Assembly: GCA_016794625.1 (NCBI GenBank)
Contig: JAEUGY010000091.1
Location: 1-46,211, forward strand
From: Opitutaceae bacterium
Lineage (GTDB): Bacteria; Verrucomicrobiota; Verrucomicrobiia; Opitutales; Opitutaceae
DNA length: 46,211 bases
Direction of reading: 5' to 3'
The notes under the pieces are model-generated. The model was given only the letters and a program-made list of their open reading frames with translations, was not told the origin of the DNA and did no database searches. This document shows, piece by piece, positions 10,401 through 19,100 of this stretch. Position 1 is the stretch's first letter. Every line of letters starts with the position of its first letter. Position numbers and translations under genes: made by a program.

Positions 10401-12606
10401 CGCCGGCAGCACGATTTTGACCAGCACCCACTTTCCCGAAGAGTATTGGGGCGACTACCTCAATCCGAACGTCATTGGTTTCCAGGGCATTTTCCGGGTG
10501 GAGTTGAAGAGCGAAGGCTCCGGACTCACCGGCACGCGGGAACCCGACGTGGTGCAGTCGAAGGACCCGAATTTCCGGCCCATCGATACCGCCACCGGTC
10601 CCGATGGAGCCCTCTATGTGATCGACTGGCACAACCCGCTGATCGGACATTTGCAGAGCCACCTGCGCGATTCCAACCGCGACCATGTGCACGGCCGCAT
10701 CTACCGCATCACCTACGAGGGCCGTCCCCTTGTCTGGCAGCCAGTGATCGACGGCGCTCCGATTCCCGATTTGCTCGACCTGCTCAAGCGCAAGGAAAAC
10801 CAGATCCGCAACCTGGCGAAGATCGAGCTCGGCAAGCGTGACTCCGCGCAGGTGATTGCCGCGACCAAGGCGTGGGAACGCGCGCTCGTTCCGACCGACC
10901 CGGACTTTGCGCACCACCAGCTGGAGGCGCTCTGGGTCCATCAGTGGCACAACCAGGTCGACCTTGATCTGCTCGGGCGCGTCCTGCGTTCCGGGCGTCC
11001 GGAGGCGCGGGCGGCCGCCGTGCGGGTGCTGTGCTACTGGCGCGACCGTTTCCCCGGGGCGTTGACCGAGCTGCGACGCCTGGTGGACGATCCCAGTCCC
11101 CGCGTGCGCCTGCAGGTGGTTCGGGCGGCCAGCTTTTTCCCCTCAATCGAAGCGGCGGAGGTGGCTCTCGCGGCCACCCGCCACGAACTCGATTATTACC
11201 TCGACTACACCATCGGCGAAACCCTGCGCCAGCACCGCCCCTTGTGGCGGGAGAGCCTGGCGCAAGGCCGGAAAATCGCGAGCGGCGATCCGGCCAGTCT
11301 GCGGTACCTCCTGCGCCTGTTGAGCACGGATGAAGTCATCAAGCTGCCCCGCACCGTCGAGGTGGCGGAGAATCTGGTCGGCCGGCCGCGCGTGCCGGAT
11401 GCCGTGCGGGCCGAGGCTCTCGATGCGTTGTCCAAACAATGGAAGCGGACGCCGGTCTCCACCGTCCTGACCGTGTTGGATGGTCCGGGTGAGTTTGACG
11501 CCGCCGCGGTGGGCAAACTGCTCCTCGCGCAGCCCCCGGAGGCGCTGCGGGCGGAACGGCCCGCGCTGCTCAAGCTGGCGCAGACCAATACCTCCGACAA
11601 CCGTTCGCACGGCTGGGCCGCGCTGGCGCTGGCGGACAACTCCCTCGACCGCGTCTGGTCGGAGGCGGCGGGTTCGCCTTTGTCCCTGCAGAGTCTGCTC
11701 GGTGCCATTGTGCTGATCCCCAATCCCACGCTTCGGGCGGGCGCGTATGAGCGGGTCATGCCGTTTCTTTCCCGGCCCGTCACCGATTTCCAAGGGCCCG
11801 ATCAAATCGTGGCCGCCACCCAGCGCGACGCCATGCGGGCGGTCGTCAGCACCCGACGCGAGCCGGCGGCCGTGTTTGCCGCCCTGGCCGGTGCGATCGA
11901 ACGGGGCGTGCAGATCTCCACCGCCGCGCGTGAAATGCGTTCCATCCCGCGCCCGGCGTGGGGCGCGGAGCCGGCGGCGCGCGCCGCCCGCGCTCTGGTC
12001 GCGTGGGCGGCACGGGTGCCGGCCGGAGAGCGGACGCGGCGTGACTACGTTGATACCATCCAGGTGGCCGACGATTTGATCGCGGTCATGACGACGGACG
12101 ACGCCGCCGGCCTGCGCCAGACGATCCGCGGACTGCGCGTCCCGGTCTTTGTCATTCGCACGGTGGTTGAGGAAATGCGCTACGACACGCCGCGCATCGT
12201 CGCGCCGCTGGGCCGGCCGATCGAAATCATTTTCGAGAATCCGGACGTCATGCCGCACAACCTCGTCGTGGTGAAGCCCGGCAGCCGCGAGCGCCTGGCC
12301 ACGGCGGCGCTGGGCCTGCCTCCGGAACATCTGGACCGCGCCGGACGGGCCTGGGTGCCCGAGTCGCGCGACCTCGTCGCCGCGACCAAACTGCTCGAGT
12401 CCGGGCAGAGCGAGACCCTGCGGCTGCCCGCGTTCACGGAGGAAGGTGTTTATGAATACGTCTGCACCTTCCCGGGACACTGGTTCGTCATGTGGGGTCA
12501 GCTCGTAGTCACGGCCAAACCGGATGCCCTGCCGGCCAATCTCCCTCCTGCGCCGTCTCCTCCGGCCGCCGCCGCGGCCCCGGCTCACGCCGCCCACGGC
12601 CATTGA
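7489..12606 (+). CDS. Exported multidomain protein: ThuA / SGNH-like / PVC dehydrogenase propeller / HEAT-like / azurin-like copper domain
   Basis: 1705 residues, ATG at 7489, signal peptide MIRTLFLLLLAAAGWPLLA. Domains in order: ThuA-like glutamine-amidotransferase fold (about 30-300; 'HVVLLSGDEEYRGEEALP', 'RTSTHPFNF'); a Pro/Ala linker (about 345-400); an SGNH-hydrolase-like domain (about 400-615; 'IGNGLADRMQ', 'FFGYNEAF', 'NGVHLNEAGEGRLA'); a PVC-type dehydrogenase beta-propeller (about 730-1085; 'LEDTNRDGRADTCTTF', 'GALYVIDWHNPLIGH'); HEAT-like helices (about 1090-1480); and a C-terminal azurin/auracyanin-type domain with likely copper ligands H1590 (MPHN), C1659, H1664 and M1668 (CTFPGHWFVM, azurin spacing C-x4-H-x3-M). 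No CxxCH heme motif was seen. Inferred role: periplasmic oxidation of a sugar-like substrate with electrons passed to copper. The SGNH nucleophile Ser is missing. Confidence 0.9.
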   Translation: MIRTLFLLLLAAAGWPLLAAPTSLVLLPPGGAKPVAHVVLLSGDEEYRGEEALPMLAKILSQRHGFKCTVLFPLDPDGTINPDNQKSLPDAAALETADVIVMALRFRVWPDEAMTQFVRAFERGVPMVALRTSTHPFNFPAGNRWNEYSWNRKDGRFPGGFGKAVLGETWVSHWGRHKVEATRTVVEPGAATSPLLRGVQEIFGDSDVYEAYPPADATVLLRGLVLKGMKPGDEPADYRKKRATDKVEQAVNAPPMPVAWTRLHRHESGVTNRVFCTTLGAATDLLDEDLRRLVVNAVFWGLDRPVPASADVRVVDPYQPLMYGFKAYRLGLTPADYALGREVPPGHPRPSPTPPPPPAPKAAVAPAPVTPVAVPAAAATARTAVTAAPAPVAAGTGFQFNLNDRVAFIGNGLADRMQHHGWLETMIHARHPSHQISVRNLAVAGDEVVDRARSKDFGTPDDWLTKVQADVVFAFFGYNEAFAGPEGLPRFRENLARFIQETRKKSYNGLGAPRLVVFSPIAVERHPDPNFEYKPELQANLAAYTRAMSEICRDQAGVTFVDLFTPSQELFAEAARMSQPPLTINGVHLNEAGEGRLAARIYPALLGAAAPDLATPEGQALRAAVNKKNTLWHGRYRTVDGYNVYGDRSKIAYVSHPDLPKITNTQIMMEEMAQRDVMTANQERRVWALAAGKTGPVEMLPLPVVTAFGTNKPGPNIDGTYPFIDGDEAISLMTLAPGLKANLFASEKQFPELAKAVQMNFDTRGRLWVAVWPSYPELTPTARVTDKILILEDTNRDGRADTCTTFLDGLNCPTGFQFFKDGILLMQAPDLWFVRDTDGDGRGDWKERVLMGLDSADSHHTANSLIYEPGGAILLSDGVFHRSQVETVNGVVRNIDGAIYRYEPLTARFETYVPYAFANPHGRAFDYWGNDLITDATGNNTYFGPAFSGKLDYPAKHPRMREVWTRPSRPSAGSTILTSTHFPEEYWGDYLNPNVIGFQGIFRVELKSEGSGLTGTREPDVVQSKDPNFRPIDTATGPDGALYVIDWHNPLIGHLQSHLRDSNRDHVHGRIYRITYEGRPLVWQPVIDGAPIPDLLDLLKRKENQIRNLAKIELGKRDSAQVIAATKAWERALVPTDPDFAHHQLEALWVHQWHNQVDLDLLGRVLRSGRPEARAAAVRVLCYWRDRFPGALTELRRLVDDPSPRVRLQVVRAASFFPSIEAAEVALAATRHELDYYLDYTIGETLRQHRPLWRESLAQGRKIASGDPASLRYLLRLLSTDEVIKLPRTVEVAENLVGRPRVPDAVRAEALDALSKQWKRTPVSTVLTVLDGPGEFDAAAVGKLLLAQPPEALRAERPALLKLAQTNTSDNRSHGWAALALADNSLDRVWSEAAGSPLSLQSLLGAIVLIPNPTLRAGAYERVMPFLSRPVTDFQGPDQIVAATQRDAMRAVVSTRREPAAVFAALAGAIERGVQISTAAREMRSIPRPAWGAEPAARAARALVAWAARVPAGERTRRDYVDTIQVADDLIAVMTTDDAAGLRQTIRGLRVPVFVIRTVVEEMRYDTPRIVAPLGRPIEIIFENPDVMPHNLVVVKPGSRERLATAALGLPPEHLDRAGRAWVPESRDLVAATKLLESGQSETLRLPAFTEEGVYEYVCTFPGHWFVMWGQLVVTAKPDALPANLPPAPSPPAAAAAPAHAAHGH

Positions 12607-12652
12607 ACGGCCTTCCTCCCGCCTGCCTTCGTCCCTTCCGTTTCGTTTCCCT

Positions 12653-13402
12653 ATGCCTCCCATGCTCTCTGCCTTTACTCCTATGCGTCTCCTCGTACTT
12701 CTCCCCCTGCTCGCGGTCGCCCTGCGCGCCGCCGATCCGACTCCCGCTGGTTACGTTTCCCTCTTCGATGGTTCCTCCCTCGCGGGCTGGGAGGGAAATC
12801 CCGCCCTCTGGTCGGTCGAGGACGGCACGATCACCGGCCGCACCCGGGCGGAAGCGCCGCTCAAGTCGAACACCTTTCTGATCTGGAAGGGTGGGGAGAC
12901 GAAGAATTTCGAGCTCCGCGCCCACTTCCGCTTTCTCGACAACAACGAGAAGAAGACCGCCAACTCCGGCATCCAGTACCGCAGCAAGGTGATCGATGCG
13001 AAGGGCTGGATCGTGGGTGGATACCAAGGCGACATCGACGCGGCGGGTCGCTACGTCGGCATGCTCTACGAGGAAAAGGGACGTGGCATCCTCGCCAAGC
13101 CCGGCGAGAAAGTGCGCCTGGTCGCCCCGCCCGCCGGCGAGAAGACCAAACCCGAGGTCACCGGTCCCTCCGCGCCGGCCGCGGCGGTGGCGGTGGCATT
13201 CCAGCCGGACGGCTGGAATGAGCTCATCATCCGGGCCGAGGGGAATCACCTCCGCCACTACCTCAACGGTGTCGCCACGGCTGACATCATCGACCTCGAT
13301 GCGACCAAGGCCGCGTCATCCGGTGTGCTCGCCCTGCAGATTCACACCGGCCCGCCCATGACGATCCAGTTCAAGAACCTGTTCCTCAAGACCCTGCCCT
13401 GA
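12653..13402 (+). CDS. DUF1080 / 3-keto-disaccharide hydrolase family protein, exported
   Basis: 249 residues from the ATG at 12653. ATGs at 12662 and 12683 are possible, and the latter begins the signal-peptide core MRLLVLLPLLAVALRAA. The family's concanavalin-like fold is evident: 'YVSLFDGSSLAGWEG' near the start, 'WSVEDGTITGR', 'NSGIQYRS', 'GGYQGDIDAAGRYVGMLYEE', 'GRGIL', 'DGWNELIIRAEGNHLRHYLN' and 'GVLALQIHTGPPMTIQFKN'. Length is typical. Characterised members hydrolyse or eliminate 3-keto-glycosides after C3 oxidation of the sugar. Being 47 bp behind the ThuA/dehydrogenase fusion and in the same cluster as a Gfo/Idh/MocA oxidoreductase strongly suggests that chemistry here (family knowledge plus inference). 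Confidence 0.93.
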   Translation: MPPMLSAFTPMRLLVLLPLLAVALRAADPTPAGYVSLFDGSSLAGWEGNPALWSVEDGTITGRTRAEAPLKSNTFLIWKGGETKNFELRAHFRFLDNNEKKTANSGIQYRSKVIDAKGWIVGGYQGDIDAAGRYVGMLYEEKGRGILAKPGEKVRLVAPPAGEKTKPEVTGPSAPAAAVAVAFQPDGWNELIIRAEGNHLRHYLNGVATADIIDLDATKAASSGVLALQIHTGPPMTIQFKNLFLKTLP

Positions 13403-13448
13403 GGTCTGTTCCGACCTCCGTCCGACCGCCCGGAACCGTCACTCCCCC

Positions 13449-16145
13449 ATGCTCACCGCCTTTCTTCGTCACCCACGATTCGCCGTCCGCTTCGCCCTCG
13501 CTGGTTTCGCCGTTGTTGCCTCTCTTTCGGCCCAACCGAAGGCAAAGTCCTCGCCGGCCGACCCCGCGCCGGCCACGCCGGTGGAGCAGTTGGTGGTCGC
13601 TCCGGGATTCCAGGTCGAATTGCTCTATACGGTGCCGAAGGCGGAGCAGGGATCGTGGGTGGCGGTGACGGTGGATCCCCGGGGACGGCTGATTGTGGCC
13701 GATCAGTATGGCAGCCTGTACCGCTTGAGTCCGCCGCCCTTGGGCAAACCAGGTCCGACGGCGGTCGAGCGCCTGTCGATCGATCTTACTTCGCAGCCCT
13801 TCCGCGGCAAACCGCCGGAGCCGGGCACGAAGAAGAGCGAGATGTCCAACTCCGTGGCGGTCGGGGCCCACGGGCTGCTCTACGCCTTCGACAGCCTCTA
13901 CTTCATGGTCAATGAAAACCGCGGGCGGACCGGGCTGTGGCGGGCCCGGGACACCAATGGAGACGACCAGTTCGATGAGCTGAAGCTGGTGCGGGAGATG
14001 ATCGGCAGCGGCGAACACGGCACGCACGCCGTCGTGCTCTCGCCGGACGGACGCTCCCTCTATTTCGCCAACGGCAACCACACCGACCTGCCCGTCGGGA
14101 TGGAGAAATCCCGTCCGGTCGCCTGGGGCGAGGACCACCTGATCCCACGCATGTGGGACGCCCGCGGGCACGCCAAGGACAAGTATGCGCCGGGTGGTTA
14201 CGTCGGGCGCATGGATCCCGAGGGCCGCGCGGTCGAGCTCTTTGCGCTCGGTTTCCGCAACCAGTATGACATCGCCTTCGATCAGAACGGGGAGATGTTC
14301 ACCTTTGATTCCGACATGGAGTGGGACATCGGCACGCCGTGGTATGTGCCCACCCGCATTAACCACGTAGTCGATGGCGGCGACTACGGTTGGCGCAGCG
14401 GCGCCGGACGCTGGCCCGCATACTACGCCGACAGCCTGCCCGCCGTGGTCGACATCGGCCCAGGCTCGCCCACGGGAGTGGGCTTCGGCACCGGCGCGCG
14501 TTTTCCCGCGCGCCACCAGCGCGCCCTCTATGCGGCGGACTGGACCTATGGCACCCTGTACGCGGTGCACCTGACCCCCGCCGGGGCGAGTTTCCGGGCC
14601 GAGCTGGAGGAGTTTGTCACTGGAAAACCGCTGCCGCTGACCGACATGGTGGTCAATCCGCTGGACGGGGCCTTCTATTTCACGACCGGTGGACGGCGCA
14701 CCCAGTCCGCCCTGTATCGGGTGACCTATACCGGAACCGAATCCACCGCCCCGATCGGTGCGCTGCCGCCGACACCCGAGGCGGTGCAGCGACGGAAGCT
14801 GGAGGCGTTGCATGGCGACGAGGTCAATCCCGCGCACGTGGCCGCGGCCTGGCCCTTCCTGTCCCATCCGGACCGCTTCCTCCGTTTCGCCGCACGGGTG
14901 GCGATCGAGAAGCAGCCCGTCGGCTCCTGGCAGGAGCGGGCCTTGACGGAGTCCCAGCCCACGGCGGCCGTGGAGGCGCTCATCGCCCTCGCGCGCCGCG
15001 GTGACCCGGCACTGCGCCCCAGGGTGATCGCCGCGCTCGAGCGTCTCTCCTTTGCCGCGCTGCCTGCGGACCAGCGCCTGCCGTACCTGCGTGCGTGGCA
15101 CCTGGCGTTCACCCGTCTCGGCCAGCCTGACGCCGCCACCCAGGCGCGACTGGCGGCGCGGTTTGAACCGTTGTTCCCCGCGGCGGATGCGCTCGAAAAC
15201 CGGGAGCTCGTCGCGCTCCTCGTTTATCTGCAATCGACCCAGGTGGTCGCCCGGACCGTCCCCCTGTTGAGCGTGTCGGAACGTGCGACCGCGGAACCCG
15301 GATCCGCGAGCCTCATTGCCCGCAATGACCACTATGCCAGTGCGGTGTCGGCGGCGGCGGTGAGCCGTCCCGATCGACAGCAGATCGCCTACGCCTATGC
15401 GTTGCGTCACGCCAAGACCGGCTGGACGCCGGCCCTGCGCCGAGAGTATTTCGGCTGGTTCAGCCGCACCCGTAGCTGGCGCGGTGGGGCAAGTTTCGCC
15501 GGATTCATCCAGAATATCCGGACCGAATCCCTCGCGCAGGTGCCCGCCGGCGTGGAGCGGGCTGCGCTGGACGCGCTGTCCAAACCCGCGCCGCCGTCCT
15601 TTGCCACTGCGGCGGTGACGCCCCAGGGCCCCGGCCGGGCCTATACACTGGCGGAGGCCGTGACGGCGGTGCCGACGACCCTGACCGGGCGTGATTTCAA
15701 CCGGGGCAAGGCCATGTTCACCGCGACCGCCTGTGTTCTTTGCCACCGTTTCGGTGAAGACGGAGGCGGCATCGGGCCCGATCTGACCGGGGCCGGAAGT
15801 CGTTACACCGTGCGTGACCTGCTTCAGGCGATCATTGAGCCCTCGCACGTCATCAGCGACCAGTACGGCAGCGAGCAGATCGACCTGGCGGATGGGTCCA
15901 CCCTCGTTGGACGTGTGGTCGGTGAGGCCAATGGCGAGCTGCAGGTCATGGCCAACCCGTTCGTTCCCGACGACAAGACCCTGGTCAAGGTCGCGAGCGT
16001 GAAGTCGCGCCAGACCTATCCGGTTTCCCTGATGCCCCCCGGCCTGATCAATGGATTGAACGAGGAGGAATTGAAGGACCTCGTGGCCTACCTGCTCTCC
16101 GGCGGGAACCCGAAGGCGGCCGCCTTCAAGCCGGTCGCGAAATGA
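13449..16145 (+). CDS. Exported PQQ-dehydrogenase-like beta-propeller with C-terminal c-type heme domain
   Basis: 898 residues, ATG at 13449, signal region FAVRFALAGFAVVASLSAQ. Residues about 45-420 are a glucose/sorbosone-dehydrogenase-like propeller: 'VTVDPRGRLIVADQYGSLYR', 'GSGEHGTHAVVLSPDGRSLY', 'LGFRNQYDIAFDQNGEMF' and 'VDGGDYGWRSGAGRWPAYY'. The middle (about 430-740) is Ala-rich and HEAT-like. The C-terminus (about 745-898) is the Pirellula/Verrucomicrobium-type heme domain, with C762-V-L-C765-H766 and 'GGGIGPDLTGAGSRYTVRDL', 'EPSHVISDQYGS' and 'LKDLVAYLLSGG'. It probably oxidises a sugar or alcohol in the periplasm and passes electrons to its own heme. It sits 46 bp after the DUF1080 gene. 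No linked PQQ biosynthesis gene is visible, so the cofactor is uncertain. Confidence 0.92.
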   Translation: MLTAFLRHPRFAVRFALAGFAVVASLSAQPKAKSSPADPAPATPVEQLVVAPGFQVELLYTVPKAEQGSWVAVTVDPRGRLIVADQYGSLYRLSPPPLGKPGPTAVERLSIDLTSQPFRGKPPEPGTKKSEMSNSVAVGAHGLLYAFDSLYFMVNENRGRTGLWRARDTNGDDQFDELKLVREMIGSGEHGTHAVVLSPDGRSLYFANGNHTDLPVGMEKSRPVAWGEDHLIPRMWDARGHAKDKYAPGGYVGRMDPEGRAVELFALGFRNQYDIAFDQNGEMFTFDSDMEWDIGTPWYVPTRINHVVDGGDYGWRSGAGRWPAYYADSLPAVVDIGPGSPTGVGFGTGARFPARHQRALYAADWTYGTLYAVHLTPAGASFRAELEEFVTGKPLPLTDMVVNPLDGAFYFTTGGRRTQSALYRVTYTGTESTAPIGALPPTPEAVQRRKLEALHGDEVNPAHVAAAWPFLSHPDRFLRFAARVAIEKQPVGSWQERALTESQPTAAVEALIALARRGDPALRPRVIAALERLSFAALPADQRLPYLRAWHLAFTRLGQPDAATQARLAARFEPLFPAADALENRELVALLVYLQSTQVVARTVPLLSVSERATAEPGSASLIARNDHYASAVSAAAVSRPDRQQIAYAYALRHAKTGWTPALRREYFGWFSRTRSWRGGASFAGFIQNIRTESLAQVPAGVERAALDALSKPAPPSFATAAVTPQGPGRAYTLAEAVTAVPTTLTGRDFNRGKAMFTATACVLCHRFGEDGGGIGPDLTGAGSRYTVRDLLQAIIEPSHVISDQYGSEQIDLADGSTLVGRVVGEANGELQVMANPFVPDDKTLVKVASVKSRQTYPVSLMPPGLINGLNEEELKDLVAYLLSGGNPKAAAFKPVAK

Positions 16146-16158
16146 ATGTTCACACGAT

Positions 16159-19100
16159 ATGGCGGGACCGGGTGTATTAGACTTTTCTTCACGTACACTC
16201 CCGCCTATCGAGGGTGGCGTGATTGGTTCCCGCCACCCCGAATCCTCACCCCCGCGGCGTTCCGGGCCGTTCGCGTCGCCCGCTTTTAGTGAAAATTCAT
16301 TCGGTGAGACCCCGCGGACCCGCCCGAGCCGGTCCGGCTGGGGGGTGGTGGCGGCGCTGATCGTGCTAGCCGGTTGGGCCACGGGTTGCGATCGCCGGTC
16401 CACGAGTACGGAGACCGGGGCGGCAGGGCAGGGGAGCCGCGTCGCGTCGGTGACACCGGCCAAGGTGACGTTCAACGCCCACATTCAGCCCATCCTCGCG
16501 GAGAACTGCTATCATTGTCACGGACCGGACAGCGGATCGCGCAAGGCAGAGTTGCGCCTCGACCGGGCGGAGTACGCCTTTGCGCCGCACCCCAAGCGCG
16601 GCCCGGCCATTGTGGCCGGGGCGCCGGACAAGAGCCCGCTGGTCACGCGCATCGAGTCGACCGATGAGAAGGAACGCATGCCGCCGCCGGAGGCGCACAA
16701 GACCCTGACCCCGGAGGAACTGGCGCTGCTGCGGCGCTGGGTGCAGGAAGGGGCTGAATACGAGGAGCATTGGGCCTTCATCGCCCCGCGCCGGCCCGCC
16801 CCGCCGTCGACCGGGCTGCCTCCGGGTGGACGCAATCCCATCGACGCGTTCATCCGGGCCTCCCTCGCCGGCACCGGGCTGACCCCCGCGCCCGAGGCCG
16901 ACCGCACAAGTCTGATCCGGCGGGTGACATTTGACCTCACCGGACTGCCGCCGACGCCGGAGGAAGTCCGGGCCTTCATCGCCGACACCGCGCCCGGGGC
17001 CTATGAGCGCGTGGTCGACCGCCTGCTGACGAGCCCCCGCTATGGCGAGCACCGCGCGCGCTACTGGCTCGATTATGTCCGTTATGCGGATACGCACGGC
17101 CTGCACTTCGACAATGTCCGGGCCATCTGGCCGTATCGCGACTACGTCATCAGCGCCTTCAACCGCAATCTCCCGTTCGACCAGTTCATGCGGGAACAGC
17201 TCGCGGGCGACCTGCTGCCGGCCCGCACCGTGGATGAAGTGGTGGCGACCGGCATGCTGCGGTGCAACCTCACCACGAACGAAGGCGGCACCATCACCGA
17301 GGAGATTTTCGTCAACCAGACCCGCGACCGCGTCGAATCGTTCGGCGTGGCCTTCCTCGGGCTGACCACCGGCTGCGCGGCCTGTCACGACCACAAGTTC
17401 GATCCCGTGACGCAGAAGGATTTCTACAGCCTGGCCGCCTTCCTCGGCAACACCGTCGAAAAGCCGTGGGATCTCAATGCCCCCGATCCCGTGCCGGTGC
17501 TCCGCGTCCCGGCCCCCGCACAGCGGGCTGCGGTGGAGGCGGAGCTGGCGCGACGGGCCGCGGTGCAGGAACGCCATGATGCCCGCCGGGCCTCGGCGCG
17601 CGACCTCATGGCGGCCTGGCTGGCCTCCGGTCAGCGTCCGCGGACCGTGGCGGCTGACGCTTTGGAACTCCGGCTCCGTCTGGATGAGGGCAAAGGCGAG
17701 ACCCTGCGCAACCACGCGACGGGTGCCGCGCCGGCCACGTTCGTCGCCGATACCAACCCGCTCGTCTGGGGTGAGAACACCTGGGCCTGGCCGGCCATGC
17801 GCATGGACATCGCCAGTCGGATCCCGCTCGGGACGGTGGGCGACATTGATACGACCGACGCCTTTTCCGCCGGTGGCTGGATGATGCTGCGTCAGAAGAC
17901 GGGCGGTGGCGGCACCGGCAACGGCTCGCTCCTCGCCCGGCGTGGGGACGACCGCCGCCTCTCCGGCCGCGGCTGGGACCTCTACCAGCGCGATCTCAAG
18001 CTCGAGCTGAATCTGGTCCATACGACCGGGGAGCATGCCATCCAGCTCGTATCCAAGGAAAAGATCGCGCGCTACGAATGGGTGCACCTCTTCTTCACGT
18101 ACGACGGTTCGGGCCGCGCGGCCGGGCTCAAGCTCTTCATCAACGGACGCCTTGCGGACACCGAGGTGAAACTCGACACCCTGCAGCCCGGACAGAGCGT
18201 GCGCACCGATGCGGTCACCCACCTCGGTCGACGCGACGACGCGGAACCCCTGCGCGAAACCAGTTATCAGGACGTGCGCGTCTACCGTCGCGCCCTTGCG
18301 GCGGACGAAGTGGCGCGGCTGCCCTTCGAGGACCTCGCGGCGGAAATCGTCGCCCGCCAGCCCGATCCCCGGCAGTGGACCACGGACGAGGCGTTCATCG
18401 CGGCGGACCGGTTTTTCTTTGGCGAGATTGACCGCGAGGGCCGGGAACTCGCGCGCGAGCTCGCCGCTGCAGATGCGGCGGTCGAGGCCCTGACTCGCAA
18501 GGGCCCCGCTACCCTGGTGATTCGGGAAAAGCCGACCCCCGCCTATTCCGACGTGCTCAAGCGGGGCGATTACTTTGCCCGCGTCGAGCGCGTCGAACCC
18601 GGTGTGCCGCACTTTCTGCCACCGCTGCCGGCGGGAGCGCCGCGCAACCGCAAGGGTCTGGCCGACTGGCTGCTCGCCCCCGAGCAGCCGCTCTTCGCCC
18701 GCGTGACGGTCAATCGCATGTGGCAGGAAGTGTTTGGTACCGGGTTGGTGGACTCGACCGGCGACTTTGGCGTCATGGGCTCCAAGCCTTCGCATCCCGC
18801 GCTGCTCGACTGGCTGGCGGTGGAGTTTCGCGAGAGTGGGTGGGACACGCGGAAGTTCTATCGCCTCCTGGTGACGTCCGCCACCTACCGCCAGAATGCC
18901 CGTGTGACCCCGGAGCACCTGACCCGGGATCCCGCCAACCGGCTGCTCGCCCGAGGCCCGCGCTTCCGCATGGATGGCGAAACGCTGCGCGACGCCGCCC
19001 TCGCCGTGTCCGGTCTGCTCGTGGAGCGGGTGGGCGGCCCCCCAGTGAAGCCCTATCAGCCCGCCGGCATGTGGGAGGAAGTGGCGATGCCGGAGGCCAA

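Noticed and set aside
13386..16484. Very long open frame on the minus strand opposite the propeller-cytochrome gene (similar ones at 16366-19446, 5998-8286, 8290-10950 and 19152-21401)
   Set aside because: Such frames arise from GC-biased third codon positions on the coding strand. The translations are rich in Gly, Arg and His, without domain signatures, while the plus strand encodes clear families.
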